Of a stretch of DNA of 32,881 nucleotides, positions 20,384 to 30,205 are shown in pieces. The position numbers and the translations under genes were made by a program. A model generated the notes under the pieces. The model worked only from the letters and a program-made list of their open reading frames with translations. It ran no database searches and was not told the DNA's origin. Position 1 is the stretch's first letter, and each line of letters opens with the position of its first letter. Origin of the DNA: an uncultured Prochlorococcus sp. (lineage in GTDB: Bacteria > Cyanobacteriota > Cyanobacteriia > PCC-6307 > Cyanobiaceae); NCBI GenBank assembly GCA_902591865.1, contig CACJCK010000015.1:1-32881 (forward strand). The letters are read 5' to 3'.

Positions 20384-20555
20384 CCGGATCCCCGTCAGTT
20401 CTCTGCTGCATCGACCTGGAAATGCCAGGAGAGGATTCAAAGTGAGCTTTCGTTTCCGATTACAAGATCGGTTTACTACCGCATCACGACAGTATCCTCA
20501 TGTCGAAAGAGAGTCAGATCAGAGCACATAAAGAAGAACTTAACCAAAGATCCAG
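20384..20555 (-). ncRNA. ssrS: Probable 6S RNA
   Basis: A GC-richer, gene-free block directly downstream of purK on the same strand, ended by a strong terminator. Its ends can pair (CTGGATC with GATCCGG; AGTTCT with AGAACT) around a large open centre with small hairpins (CGACA/TGTCG, CCGAT/ATCGG, CCTGG/CCAGG). This is the closing-stem plus central-bubble plan of 6S RNA, and about 170 nt is close to the usual length. In cyanobacteria the 6S gene is, to my knowledge, next to purK. 6S RNA mimics an open promoter and binds RNA polymerase holoenzyme. A possible -10 (TAGGAT) lies near its 5' end. The call rests on position and structure, not alignment. Confidence 0.65.
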
Positions 20556-20578
20556 TATCCTAACTCTAACCTATTTTT

Positions 20579-21769
20579 TTATGCATTTGGAGATGGCCAA
20601 ATGTCTCTTACCATAGTTAACAAAACTTGTGCCTCATCATATCTTTCTGAATGTGTTTTGCCATTTAATAAAAATGTAATGTGAGCCATTTTTCTTCCCA
20701 GAATTTCTCGAGATTTTCCATAACAATGAATATTAGAACCCTCAATTTCGGATAACATTTTGACTCTTGTTTCCATTGAAATTGGGAAATTCTTTTTTAA
20801 TCCAAGTAGATTTATCATAATTGCCCCTTCACATTTCATTTTAATTTCAGGTGGCCTTATCCCAGAAGAAATGCAAACGTATTGATCAAACTGGCTTGAA
20901 GTACAAGCTTCAATAGAGAAGTGAGCTGAGTTATGTGTTCTAGGAGCTATTTCATTAATTAAAAGGCCATTATCTCCATAGAAGAATTCAATAGCCAAAA
21001 CTCCAACGTAATTAAGTTCATTAACTATTGAAGAAAAAATATTTATTGCAAATAAGTCCAAATCATATTCAGTTATTGCAGGTGCAAGAACCCAATCACA
21101 AACATGATTTGATTGGGATGTCTCAACGATTGGGAAGAATCTTAACTCGCCGGTTCTATCTCTAGAACCAACAAGAGCTAGTTCTTTTTCATACTCTATC
21201 CATTCTTCTATTAACCATTCATCAGAATTATTATTCGTTAAAAAAGAATCTAAATCTTCTTTTGTCTTTATTTTTATGTTCCCTTTACCGTCATATCCAC
21301 CTTTATTTGATTTTACCATTAGAGGAAAAGTCCAATTATTGATTTCCTCATCCGAGAGATTTTTAAAATCTTCAATACTTATCCATTTTGGACAGGGGAT
21401 ATTCATTCTATCTATTAATTTTTTTTGAGAAAACCTATCTACTAAGGGCTTAATTGCATCAAGACTTGGGACGAAAATGTCATTATTATCAATTAAATTT
21501 AATTTATCAATTTTTATCCATTCATTTTCAAAAATTATTTTTTCACACTCATTAATTAATGATTTATTACCTCTTATCTTTAAAGGATCAGCCTCTATGA
21601 CATGATCTGCTTTTAAACCAGCAGGATCATCACAAGATTTTGTTTGAACACATACTTCCAAATCTCTTTTTTTTGCTGCCTCGGTTAACATCAAAGCCAG
21701 TTGACCACCTCCAATTATTCCTAGAGAATAATTTTTTTTTATACCTTTTATATTTTTTTTAAAACTCAT
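20579..21769 (-). CDS. purK: N5-carboxyaminoimidazole ribonucleotide synthase, PurK
   Basis: PurK converts AIR, bicarbonate and ATP to N5-CAIR in purine synthesis. The 396-residue protein has the N-terminal preATP fold (LGIIGGGQLALML), the ATP-grasp glycine-rich loop (KSNKGGYDGKG) and the catalytic region (INEIAPRTHNSAHFS). Length is normal. It starts at ATG 21769 after a poly-A stretch. The candidate 6S RNA gene follows on the same strand, and aroB diverges upstream with a 124-bp gap. Confidence 0.95.
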   Translation of the reverse strand: MSFKKNIKGIKKNYSLGIIGGGQLALMLTEAAKKRDLEVCVQTKSCDDPAGLKADHVIEADPLKIRGNKSLINECEKIIFENEWIKIDKLNLIDNNDIFVPSLDAIKPLVDRFSQKKLIDRMNIPCPKWISIEDFKNLSDEEINNWTFPLMVKSNKGGYDGKGNIKIKTKEDLDSFLTNNNSDEWLIEEWIEYEKELALVGSRDRTGELRFFPIVETSQSNHVCDWVLAPAITEYDLDLFAINIFSSIVNELNYVGVLAIEFFYGDNGLLINEIAPRTHNSAHFSIEACTSSQFDQYVCISSGIRPPEIKMKCEGAIMINLLGLKKNFPISMETRVKMLSEIEGSNIHCYGKSREILGRKMAHITFLLNGKTHSERYDEAQVLLTMVRDIWPSPNA

Positions 21770-21893
21770 AGAATGATCTTATTACGATTTCTTATTCTTA
21801 ACAACTGAATTTTTAAGTATCTAGAGCTTAGTTTTGCTAACATGTAATGAATTTAATACTAAATATATACAAATTTTAAGTAGGTAATCAATT

Positions 21894-22985
21894 TTGAATA
21901 AGAGTAAAATTTTAGTCCCATTAGGTGATAAATCATACGAAGTAACTTTAGAAGGAGGGATACTGAATAATATCAGCGAAGAACTTTTAAAAATTGGAAT
22001 AACAAAGAATAGAAAAATACTTATAATTTCAAATGAAGAAATATCAAATTTGTATGGAGAAAAATTCTTAAATCATTTAAAAGATAATAAATTTAAGGCC
22101 CAAATATACCTTATCAAGGCTGGTGAATCATATAAAAACTTAAAAACATTAAGTGAAATATATGATGTTGCATTTGAATTTGGTTTAGATAGAAATTCAA
22201 TAATCATTGCCCTTGGAGGAGGAATTGTTGGAGATGTCAGTGGTTTTGCTGCTGCCACTTGGCTGAGAGGTATCGAATACATTCAGATTCCAACAACATT
22301 ATTATCTATGGTTGATTCATCCGTCGGAGGAAAAACAGGGGTAAACCATCCTAAAGGCAAAAATTTAATTGGAGCTTTTAATCAACCTAAAGCAGTTTTT
22401 ATTGATCCAGAAACATTAAAAAGTTTGCCCAAAAGAGAATTTAGTGCAGGCATGGCCGAAGTAATAAAATACGGAGTCATAAAAGATAAAGAACTTTTCG
22501 AGTACTTAGAAATTGAAAAGAACAGGAATGAACTTATAAATCTCAGCAATGAATATTTAATCAAAATAATAAATAGTTCAATTAAAACAAAGTCTCAAAT
22601 AGTTTCTCAAGACGAACATGAAAATGGTATTAGAGCGATATTGAATTATGGTCATTCATTTGGTCATGTTATTGAAAATTTATGTGGATACGGCAAATTT
22701 CTACATGGTGAGGCGATATCAATTGGAATGAATATTGCAGGGAAAACAGCAATTGAGAAAGGGTTATGGTCTAAAGAAGAATTAGAGAGACAGAATAATC
22801 TTTTGAAGAGTTACCATCTTCCCACCGAGATCCCCAAAATAAAAAAAGAAGAGGTTCTAAAAATACTTATGGGCGACAAAAAAGTTCGTGATGGCAAAAT
22901 GAGATTTATCTTACCGAAAGAAATTGGTGAAGTGGATATATATGATGATGTAGAGGATTCATTATTTTTAAAGTTTTTTTCTTAA
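21894..22985 (+). CDS. aroB: 3-dehydroquinate synthase, AroB
   Basis: AroB is the second enzyme of the shikimate pathway and turns DAHP into 3-dehydroquinate using NAD and a divalent metal. The 363-residue protein shows [20 protein letters not shown] (NAD binding), [20 protein letters not shown] and the metal-site stretch [12 protein letters not shown] with HGEAISIGM. It starts at TTG 21894, which puts [11 protein letters not shown] at the usual place; no ATG is nearby. Its stop overlaps that of the convergent methyltransferase gene. Confidence 0.95.
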   Translation: MNKSKILVPLGDKSYEVTLEGGILNNISEELLKIGITKNRKILIISNEEISNLYGEKFLNHLKDNKFKAQIYLIKAGESYKNLKTLSEIYDVAFEFGLDRNSIIIALGGGIVGDVSGFAAATWLRGIEYIQIPTTLLSMVDSSVGGKTGVNHPKGKNLIGAFNQPKAVFIDPETLKSLPKREFSAGMAEVIKYGVIKDKELFEYLEIEKNRNELINLSNEYLIKIINSSIKTKSQIVSQDEHENGIRAILNYGHSFGHVIENLCGYGKFLHGEAISIGMNIAGKTAIEKGLWSKEELERQNNLLKSYHLPTEIPKIKKEEVLKILMGDKKVRDGKMRFILPKEIGEVDIYDDVEDSLFLKFFS

Positions 22986-24172
22986 CGCAAACAGGTTGAA
23001 TTTATATTCATTTTCTTCTCCTTAAACTTATTAAAAACGAACCACTTAAAATCACCTAGACATATTGGATCAACGAGTCTGAGTAATGCCTCTCTTCTTA
23101 AAAGAGCATTTGATAAATCCTCGTTAAATTCTTTCTGAATTCCATAAAGTCTCTCTGCCAATCCAAGAGCCAACAAAGCCTCTCCTTGTTTAGTTATCCC
23201 GACAGTATTAAATCCAAGAGTCTCAGCATCATTAATTAAAGTTTCTATGCACACATGAGCTGTTAAATCGCTAATTCCAGGAGAATCTAAGACATTAACC
23301 ATCATTTTTTGATTTTCATAAGAAACTATCATCCCATCAGAATTCTTAGAGGTATAGTATTTTTTTGCTTCTTTGGCGTAATCAATTATCAATAAAATGC
23401 CATAATTAATTTTTCCATAAAGAGCTTTTAACCATTTTGAGTTATTAACATGCCATTCTGTCGTCCATCCATCAAGGGCATCTTTAGGCGGAATAGTGAT
23501 TCCCAATTCACTTTTAGCAAGTTCAATGCTTTTTTCTAATTCGCTTGTGATTGGCATTTCATCAAAAAATAATTTATAAGATTTCTTATCTATAGAGACG
23601 GCTTGTCGAAGTAATTTTCCTTTTGAAAAAGTTATTCTCTCTACTGGCAAAGCATCTAAAACCTCATTTGCTATAACTATTCCATATATATTATTTTCCT
23701 CTACTTCTTCCAAATCTTTCCATAAAATATCAATACCTAAGTTTAAAAATTCCTCCAATTTTTTGTTTTGTTTTTCTACCATCCCTTCATTAGGTTCAAT
23801 AATTACAAAAGAAACTTCTTCCAAAAAATTCTTGTTTTTTTCTAAAAAATATTTAATTAATCCACTCATAAAGCTTCCATCTCCAGCTCCAAATTCAATT
23901 ACAGCTAATTTCTGATTAGATAAATAACTATTTTTGAACTGAATTAACCAATCTTCTATTTGTTTGCCAACCAAAAAAGCAAAATCATCAGATAAAGAGG
24001 GTGATGTGACAAAATCTCCTCGAACGCCTAACTCAGCCTTCCCACTGCCGTAAAAACCATTAATAGGATCATTTAAAACAAAGTCCATATAGTCATGAAA
24101 ACTTATAGTCCCACCCATTTTTATTATTTTTTTTATTAACCAATCTAGATTATTCGCAGGTAAGCTATTCAT
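22982..24172 (-). CDS. MidA/NDUFAF7-family SAM-dependent methyltransferase
   Basis: A 396-residue class I methyltransferase of the DUF185/MidA family. N-terminal family signature [20 protein letters not shown] and [11 protein letters not shown] loop [11 protein letters not shown], and the conserved [12 protein letters not shown]. The human member NDUFAF7 methylates an arginine of a complex I subunit; a role in NDH-1 assembly here is inferred. Convergent with aroB (stops share TTAA) and divergent from the TPM gene with only 31 bp between start codons. Confidence 0.88.
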   Translation of the reverse strand: MNSLPANNLDWLIKKIIKMGGTISFHDYMDFVLNDPINGFYGSGKAELGVRGDFVTSPSLSDDFAFLVGKQIEDWLIQFKNSYLSNQKLAVIEFGAGDGSFMSGLIKYFLEKNKNFLEEVSFVIIEPNEGMVEKQNKKLEEFLNLGIDILWKDLEEVEENNIYGIVIANEVLDALPVERITFSKGKLLRQAVSIDKKSYKLFFDEMPITSELEKSIELAKSELGITIPPKDALDGWTTEWHVNNSKWLKALYGKINYGILLIIDYAKEAKKYYTSKNSDGMIVSYENQKMMVNVLDSPGISDLTAHVCIETLINDAETLGFNTVGITKQGEALLALGLAERLYGIQKEFNEDLSNALLRREALLRLVDPICLGDFKWFVFNKFKEKKMNINSTCLR

Positions 24173-24203
24173 CGGCGAAAATATAAAGAGACAAAATTTA
24201 TTT

Positions 24204-25001
24204 ATGCCTTCAAAGATTAACTACTTATTGGGAATATTTCTATCCATATTAGTTTTAATTTCACATAAACCGGTTTTCGCTGTAAGTAATACAAATCTCT
24301 TACCAGAAGAAAAAACACCAGTAATTGATCTAGCAAAAACATTAAGTCCTAATCAGAAAAAATCTTTAGAGGATAAGCTCAATAATTTAGAAATTGAAAG
24401 TGGGTGGAAAATTAAATATTTATCTCAGTTTGAGAGTTCTCCTGGTAGCGCAATAAAGGATTATTGGGATTTAGATGAGACAAGTTTGTTGGTAGTTGCA
24501 GATCCTAGAGGGGGAAATTTACTTAACTTTAACGTCGGAGAGGCTTATTTTAATTTTATGCCAAGATTATTTTGGGTTGAACTTCAAACAAGATTCGGAA
24601 ATCAATATTATGTAAAAGATCATGGTGAAGATGGTGCAGTACTTGATGCAATCAATTCAGTAAAAATTTGTCTCGAAAGAGGAGGGTGTCAAGTTGTCCC
24701 TGGCCTACCCAATGAGCAATATATATGGACTTTATGCACCTCTATTCTTGGAGGTTTAGTAGCAGGTTTCGCATCTGCCCCAAGAAAAGAAGGCCAAGTT
24801 ATATCAATTGGATTTTTAGCTCTTCTTTCTCCTTTATGGGGAATGTTATTTGGAATTTTTGGTTTGGCACCGATTATATCCAGAACGAATGATTTATTAC
24901 CCTTATTTAAAAATGGTTTAGCTTTTACAGCTGCAGGAATTGCGGGATATATTTTATCTCAAACATTGTTCTCAAGATATGAAAAGCCAAAAAATACTTA
25001 A
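24204..25001 (+). CDS. TPM-domain protein, Psb32-like
   Basis: A signal peptide (LLGIFLSILVLISHKPVFA) is followed by a TPM domain at about 35-160 (TPVIDLAKTLSPNQKKSLED, SLLVVADPRGGNLLNFNVGE) and two or three C-terminal membrane segments (GFLALLSPLWGMLFGIFGLA, AFTAAGIAGYILSQTLF). The TPM (TLP18.3/Psb32/MOLO-1) family includes thylakoid lumenal proteins needed for photosystem II repair. A lumenal or periplasmic domain anchored by the C-terminus is expected. Start ATG 24204 fits the signal peptide. Confidence 0.85.
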   Translation: MPSKINYLLGIFLSILVLISHKPVFAVSNTNLLPEEKTPVIDLAKTLSPNQKKSLEDKLNNLEIESGWKIKYLSQFESSPGSAIKDYWDLDETSLLVVADPRGGNLLNFNVGEAYFNFMPRLFWVELQTRFGNQYYVKDHGEDGAVLDAINSVKICLERGGCQVVPGLPNEQYIWTLCTSILGGLVAGFASAPRKEGQVISIGFLALLSPLWGMLFGIFGLAPIISRTNDLLPLFKNGLAFTAAGIAGYILSQTLFSRYEKPKNT

Positions 25002-25024
25002 AGTTTGATCAAAAATATCTAATC

Positions 25025-25858
25025 CTAAAAAAATTTATCTTCTTCACGAATTTCACCAGACTCTGAATACCACCGATGAGAAACATGTATTAATTCCTTT
25101 TTTTCAAACTCAATCCATGAAAAGTTAATTAATAATGTCCCTTCTTCATTAGTTTTATATCTTGGCACTACAGCAGTATTTAGATAAATTGTTCCTTTAC
25201 TATCAATTTTAAACATCTCTCTTAAACCAAGATTTCTTTTAAGCCGATTGTGCATATGACCAAAAATTACAATCTCAACTTTTCTTTTCTTTTGTATTTG
25301 AGAAATAGCCACAGACAAATCTCTATCTCCCCAATCTAAAGGGGGTAATTTCCAATCTTTTCCACAAATGCTTTTAGGTTCTGAGCCTAAACCAGATGGG
25401 CCAGCATGAGACATAATTATTAAAGGTATATCTTCAATAGTCTCCATTGAACATTTGATAATTTTATTGATTGAATCTTGTTCGGAGATAGGTCCATAAA
25501 CGCCTTTAACTTCTTTTGAAAGATAATAACCACCTCCTGAACTACATGGTCTCCCAGAAAGTAAATTTATTTGATTATTAAAAACTTTTAAATCCCATGC
25601 ACAATATTTTTCACCAAGAACACGTATCTGCTTTGAGAGAATTTCGCCTGTAGAGTCTTTCCCTCTATCATGATTTCCTAAAATCACAAAAGTAGGGATT
25701 TTGATCTCATTGATTTTTTTAATTATTTTCACACTCCCATCAGAAATATCACCAACAAATAAAACAATATTTGGTTTGATAATCGATAAGACTTTCAAGT
25801 CTAATTCAGACCATTGACCATGACAGTCACCAACAATAGCAATTTTTAAATTTGTCAG
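25025..25858 (-). CDS. Metallophosphoesterase (TIGR04168-like), non-standard start
   Basis: A calcineurin-type phosphoesterase. The first metal motif GDCHGQW lies upstream of the first usual start codon (TTG 25798). It is followed by FVGDISDG, LGNHDRG, MSHAGPSG and FGHMHNR, the full metal-ligand set. The frame is open only back to a stop just beyond ATT 25861 / CTG 25858, with no ATG, GTG or TTG before the motif. I therefore place the start at CTG 25858 (then TNLKIAIVGD), giving about 277 residues. A model from 25798 would lack the first metal ligands. Substrate unknown; cytoplasmic. Divergent from nadA. Confidence 0.8.
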   Translation of the reverse strand: MTNLKIAIVGDCHGQWSELDLKVLSIIKPNIVLFVGDISDGSVKIIKKINEIKIPTFVILGNHDRGKDSTGEILSKQIRVLGEKYCAWDLKVFNNQINLLSGRPCSSGGGYYLSKEVKGVYGPISEQDSINKIIKCSMETIEDIPLIIMSHAGPSGLGSEPKSICGKDWKLPPLDWGDRDLSVAISQIQKKRKVEIVIFGHMHNRLKRNLGLREMFKIDSKGTIYLNTAVVPRYKTNEEGTLLINFSWIEFEKKELIHVSHRWYSESGEIREEDKFF

Positions 25859-25961
25859 AATTTTTTCTGTTTAAGGGCATATAATCTATTTAGAGATATT
25901 CTAAATCCTGACCAGTATAACTTCTACTGCAAAACAGAAATCCGTTCAAAACGAAGAGGAA

Positions 25962-26876
25962 TTGATTGCTGAAATAAAGGAGCATTGCAAAAAAGCTAAT
26001 GCCATTATTCTTGCGCACTATTATCAAGCTCCAGAGATTCAGGAAATAGCAGATTTTATTGGCGATTCATTAGATCTATCTAGGAAAGCTGCAAATAATG
26101 ATGCAGACATAATAATTTTTTGCGGAGTACACTTTATGGCCGAAACTGCAAAAATACTTAGCCCAAATAAAACAGTCCTATTGCCAGATATTGACGCAGG
26201 ATGCTCATTAGCAGACGATTGTCCTTCAGATAAATTTCAAAAATTTAGGGAAGAAAATCCAGATCACTATGTAGTAAGTTATATAAATTGTACTGCAGAA
26301 GTAAAAGCACAAAGTGATCTTATATGTACAAGCAGTAATGCAGTCTCATTAGTTAAAAAGATACCTGAAGATAAAAAGATAATATTTGCGCCAGATCAGA
26401 ACCTTGGGAAATGGGTACAGAAAAATTCAGGAAGAGACCTTAAATTATGGCCTGGCAGTTGCATTGTTCATGAATCATTTAGTGAAGAAGCACTTCTAAA
26501 ATTAAAATATCAAAATCCAGGATCAAAAGTCATTGCTCATCCTGAATGTAGTCAAAATTTACTTATTCTCTCAGACTTTATTGGATCAACAAGTAAATTA
26601 CTTGATTTCGTAAGTAAAGATCAATCTGAAACTTACATGGTATTAACTGAACCTGGAATAATCCATCAAATGAAGAAGAAAGAACCTAACAAAATTTTTA
26701 TTGAAGTCCCAGATATAGAGGGTTGTAAATGTAACGAGTGTCCATATATGAAATTAAATACTTTAGAAAAAATTCTAGATTGTTTGAAAAATAATTCCCC
26801 TTCTATCGAACTTGACCCAGAAATAATAAGAAGAGCCTATGTACCAATAAAGAGAATGCTGGATATGAGTAATTAA
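25962..26876 (+). CDS. nadA: Quinolinate synthase, NadA
   Basis: NadA condenses iminoaspartate and dihydroxyacetone phosphate to quinolinate for NAD synthesis using a [4Fe-4S] cluster. Typical motifs: ILAHYYQAPEIQEIADFIGD, FCGVHFMAETAKIL, and Cys ligands in INCTAE, GSCIVHE and GCKCNECPYM. TTG 25962 behind GAAGAGGAA gives 304 residues, near the length of the shortest known family members. The same frame is open back to CTG 25908 (TSITSTAKQK...), so a longer form is possible. Its stop overlaps that of the convergent protease gene. Confidence 0.93.
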   Translation: MIAEIKEHCKKANAIILAHYYQAPEIQEIADFIGDSLDLSRKAANNDADIIIFCGVHFMAETAKILSPNKTVLLPDIDAGCSLADDCPSDKFQKFREENPDHYVVSYINCTAEVKAQSDLICTSSNAVSLVKKIPEDKKIIFAPDQNLGKWVQKNSGRDLKLWPGSCIVHESFSEEALLKLKYQNPGSKVIAHPECSQNLLILSDFIGSTSKLLDFVSKDQSETYMVLTEPGIIHQMKKKEPNKIFIEVPDIEGCKCNECPYMKLNTLEKILDCLKNNSPSIELDPEIIRRAYVPIKRMLDMSN

Positions 26877-28192
26877 TTTAATGAAAATACTTTGTTTTCA
26901 TTATTAATTTTTAGAAATGCATTAAGGTTTGTAGTGTTTGGATTAAATTCACTTATCTGATTGTTTCTTTTAATTATATTTAATAGCTCTTTTTCACCAG
27001 CTCTATATTGTTTATCTTTTCTAGTTCCAATCTCAATTTGGAGAATAGGGTTTATATTCATTTTTACTTCTATGTCTGGAATAATTCCAGATTTATTTAT
27101 ATCAGTGCCGTTCGGAGTTAAATACTTGGCAACTGTAACAGTTAGACCTGAACCATCAACTAATGTTCTCATAGATTGAACTAGACCTTTACCAAACGTT
27201 TTCTTCCCAACTAATTTTCCTCTTTTGTTATCCTTTATTGCACCAGAGACTATTTCACTTGCACTGGCAGAACCCTCATTAACTAAGACAACTAAGGGCT
27301 TTTTTGTTAGAGCCTGACCGTTTCCTCTTTTTGTCTCTTTTAAACCGTCTTTACTTACTGTACTTACTATTACTCCTTTATTAATGAAATACCTTGAGAT
27401 GTCAATGCTTGATTCTAATAAACCTCCCGGATTACTTCTTAAGTCAAGAACATATCCTGCAACTTTTTTTGTTTCAAAATCCTTAATTGCATCTCTAGTC
27501 TCTTTTGATGCATTTGCATTAAATTGTTTAATTCTTACATAGCCAATTAACAAGCCGCTCTTGGTTTGATTGACTTTACTTGATACAGATTTTATTTCAA
27601 TTTTTTCTCTTGATAAAATCTTAAAAAAGGATTTAGAACCTCTAAGAATTTCAAGCTTTACTTTAGTACCTCTTTGTCCTCTTATTAATTTCACGGCTTC
27701 CTCTATATTCATGCCTTCAGTGGAAATATCATCTATTGATAATATTTTATCTCTAGATTTAATTCCAGCATCAAATGCAGGAGTGCCTTCTATGGGAGAA
27801 ATAATTATTAGATCATCAGATTCTTTATCTTTAACTATTTGGATACCTACTCCAGTTAATTCCCCAGAGGTATCAATTCTCATTTGATTAAATTCCTTAG
27901 GTTCTAAAAATCTTGTATAAGAATCATCTAAGTTAGAAAGCATATCTCTAATCGCATCATATGCTTCATTGCTCTCTGAATATGTTTTTGATAAAACTTC
28001 TTTTCTTAAATTAATCCAATTGGACTTTTGAAATTTACCACTTGAATCAAGAAAATCTCTATATACAATTTGCCAAACATGATCGATTACTTCTTTATAA
28101 CTATTATTTAAAACTGTTGCTTCTGCAAAACTATTTAAAAATAGTCCGGAGAAGGTTGTCGCTAACAGAATTATAAATTTTTTTTTAAGCAA
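26873..28192 (-). CDS. ctpB: Carboxyl-terminal processing protease (S41)
   Basis: A 439-residue periplasmic or lumenal serine protease of the CtpA/B/C group. Signal peptide (FIILLATTFSGLFLNSFAEA), helical N-terminus, PDZ domain about 100-185 (GELTGVGIQI, LSIDDISTEGM), and catalytic Ser in GSASASEI (S310) with Lys in KTFGKG (K335), 25 residues apart as in D1 protease. The family trims C-termini of exported proteins, in CtpA the D1 protein of photosystem II. The paralogue symbol is a guess. Confidence 0.85.
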   Translation of the reverse strand: MLKKKFIILLATTFSGLFLNSFAEATVLNNSYKEVIDHVWQIVYRDFLDSSGKFQKSNWINLRKEVLSKTYSESNEAYDAIRDMLSNLDDSYTRFLEPKEFNQMRIDTSGELTGVGIQIVKDKESDDLIIISPIEGTPAFDAGIKSRDKILSIDDISTEGMNIEEAVKLIRGQRGTKVKLEILRGSKSFFKILSREKIEIKSVSSKVNQTKSGLLIGYVRIKQFNANASKETRDAIKDFETKKVAGYVLDLRSNPGGLLESSIDISRYFINKGVIVSTVSKDGLKETKRGNGQALTKKPLVVLVNEGSASASEIVSGAIKDNKRGKLVGKKTFGKGLVQSMRTLVDGSGLTVTVAKYLTPNGTDINKSGIIPDIEVKMNINPILQIEIGTRKDKQYRAGEKELLNIIKRNNQISEFNPNTTNLNAFLKINNENKVFSLN

Positions 28193-28218
28193 TTTTTTTA
28201 TCTTTAAAGGATTCGATA

Positions 28219-28259
28219 TTTTTATTATAAAAAGAATTTTTTTATTATAAAAAGAATTT
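28219..28259. repeat. Two 20-bp direct repeats in spacer
   Basis: TTTATTATAAAAAGAATTT occurs at 28221 and 28241. Each copy contains the self-complementary TTTTTATTATAAAAA-type core. They lie between ispG and the protease gene and may shape promoter or termination signals for the minus strand. Confidence 0.5.
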
Positions 28260-28288
28260 ATTTATAATTTCTAAAATTTGACAAATCC

Positions 28289-29506
28289 TTAAGGATCAAT
28301 CCACTTCCCATCATCCTTAATGAGTTGTATTAAAGCATTAACCCCCTCATCTTCAGGTACTCTTTTTATTTCCTCTTTCCTTCTATATAAGGCAATAGTT
28401 CCTTTGCCTTTCCCTACATAACCATAATCAGCGTCTGCCATTTCTCCTGGCCCATTAACAATACATCCCATTATTGCTATATCTAAACCAGTCAAATGTG
28501 AAGTAGCTTTTCTAACTTTGTCTACAACTTCTTCTAAATTGAACAATGTTCTCCCACAACTAGGGCAACTGATATATTCAACCATCGTTTTTCTTAGCCC
28601 TAAAGATTGCAAAATTGAATAGCACACTGGTATTTCCTTTTCTGGAGATTCTGTTAGAGAAACCCTTATAGTATCTCCTAATCCCTCTGCCAAAAGCGTT
28701 CCAATTCCAGCAGTACTTTTAATCCTGCCATAATCACCATCTCCAGCTTCAGTCACTCCTAAATGTAAGGGATAGTTATATCCTTCTAAGTCAAGCCTAT
28801 CTGCGATCATTCTGTAAGCTGCCATCATGACTGGAGCCCTGGAAGCTTTCATAGAAATAATTATGTTATGAAAATCAAGCTCATCACAAATTTTGACGAA
28901 CTCCATTGCAGATTCTGTCATTCCCAATGGCGTATCTCCATAAGTAAAAAGCATCCTCTCAGATAGAGACCCATGATTAACTCCAATCCTTAAAGCTTTG
29001 TTTTCAGCCTTTAAAACTTCAACTAAAGGGGTAAATCTTTTAAGAATTGTTTGTTTAATAGTTTCAAATTCCTCATCTGTATATTCAGTTCTTGTAGGGT
29101 CTGATTTTTCAAACACAAACAATCCAGGATTTATTCTTACTTTATCAACATGTTTTGCAACCTCAATCGCAATTTTCATACCATTATGGTGAACATCAGC
29201 TACCAAAGGGGTGTTGATATTATTTTCTAATAATTTTGCTTTTATATCTCCTACTGCTTTAGCGTGTGCTAGGGAAGGGACAGTCAATCTTACTATTTCA
29301 CAACCTACATCATGAAGTCTTTTGATGGCAAAGTAAGCATTTTCGACATCCATAGTATCTTCATTTATCATCGATTGGACTCTTACTGGGTAATCACTTC
29401 CAATAGCTACATCACCAACCATTACAGTTCTAGTTATCCTTCTCTCAATATGAGTTGAATATCTTTTAGAGAGACTATTAACCTCTTTTGATTGAGTTGA
29501 TGACAT
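28289..29506 (-). CDS. ispG: 4-hydroxy-3-methylbut-2-enyl diphosphate synthase, IspG
   Basis: IspG (GcpE) carries out the reductive ring opening of MEcPP in the MEP isoprenoid pathway, with a [4Fe-4S] cluster and ferredoxin in cyanobacteria. The 405-residue protein has [13 protein letters not shown] near the start, the barrel segment [12 protein letters not shown], and cluster ligands in SCPSCGRT and [10 protein letters not shown]. Length is normal. It starts at ATG 29506. The phytol and carotenoid supply for photosynthesis depends on this step. Confidence 0.95.
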   Translation of the reverse strand: MSSTQSKEVNSLSKRYSTHIERRITRTVMVGDVAIGSDYPVRVQSMINEDTMDVENAYFAIKRLHDVGCEIVRLTVPSLAHAKAVGDIKAKLLENNINTPLVADVHHNGMKIAIEVAKHVDKVRINPGLFVFEKSDPTRTEYTDEEFETIKQTILKRFTPLVEVLKAENKALRIGVNHGSLSERMLFTYGDTPLGMTESAMEFVKICDELDFHNIIISMKASRAPVMMAAYRMIADRLDLEGYNYPLHLGVTEAGDGDYGRIKSTAGIGTLLAEGLGDTIRVSLTESPEKEIPVCYSILQSLGLRKTMVEYISCPSCGRTLFNLEEVVDKVRKATSHLTGLDIAIMGCIVNGPGEMADADYGYVGKGKGTIALYRRKEEIKRVPEDEGVNALIQLIKDDGKWIDP

Positions 29507-29539
29507 TAAAATTCTTGATATTCAAAAAGGGTTCCTAAA

Positions 29540-30046
29540 TTATACGGCATATAGTTTACCACTTACATTCTCTAGGTCTTTCAAAGTTAGATGGTAAGGT
29601 TTATTGATTTCTTTTGAAGGAAATCTCAACAGATAAGATGGATGAAAAATTACCATTATTTCTCTCCCATCTTTTTGAATCCATTGACCTCTTAAATTAC
29701 TTATTGGATCTTTAACTTCTAGAATAGCTCTCATAGCAGTCGAACCAGTAAGTAATATAAATTTTGGATCAACTAGCTTTATTTGCTGTAATAACCAAGG
29801 TTTATGAATATTAATTTCTCTAGAAGTGGGTTTTCTATTATTTGGTGGACGACATTTAATTACATTGCAAAAATAAACATCCTTCTTATAGTTAATCCCC
29901 GCTTTTATTAATAATTCATTTAATAACTTACCCGATTTTCCTACATATGGTTTTCCTTCTAAGTCTTCCTTTGCTCCAGGCGCCTCACCAATTATTAACA
30001 AATCTCCAAATACACTTCCTCTCCCAATAACTAACCTTTTCACCAA
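29540..30046 (-). CDS. Family 4-type uracil-DNA glycosylase lacking most Fe-S ligands
   Basis: The catalytic motifs of family 4/5 uracil-DNA glycosylases are present: GEAPGAKEDLEGKPYVGKSG and HPSYLLR. The enzyme removes uracil from DNA. Family 4 members normally hold a [4Fe-4S] cluster with two N-terminal cysteines (CxxC) and two near KCRPP. Here the N-terminus starts at KRLVIGRG with no CxxC, the frame is closed a few codons upstream, and the fourth ligand position reads His (INIHKPW). Only C65 (KC) and an extra C60 remain. Start is GTG or TTG near 30046. The 168-residue length is short for the family. Confidence 0.85.
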   Translation of the reverse strand: MVKRLVIGRGSVFGDLLIIGEAPGAKEDLEGKPYVGKSGKLLNELLIKAGINYKKDVYFCNVIKCRPPNNRKPTSREINIHKPWLLQQIKLVDPKFILLTGSTAMRAILEVKDPISNLRGQWIQKDGREIMVIFHPSYLLRFPSKEINKPYHLTLKDLENVSGKLYAV

Positions 30047-30205
30047 AAATAAAACTTTATATATTTTTTATCTTAAGAACTCAAAACATGAAAATAAAAT
30101 AGATTAAGAAAATGAACGAAATTAAACCATTATGTGATACTTTTATCTATTGTTAATTTATGCATTTGTCATTATTAAAAGTCATATTTGAAAAGTTATA
30201 AGTCA

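Noticed and set aside
20372..20563. Plus-strand 63-codon protein
   Set aside because: It lies antisense to the structured RNA with a strong minus-strand terminator; it has no ribosome binding site and a composition unlike local genes.
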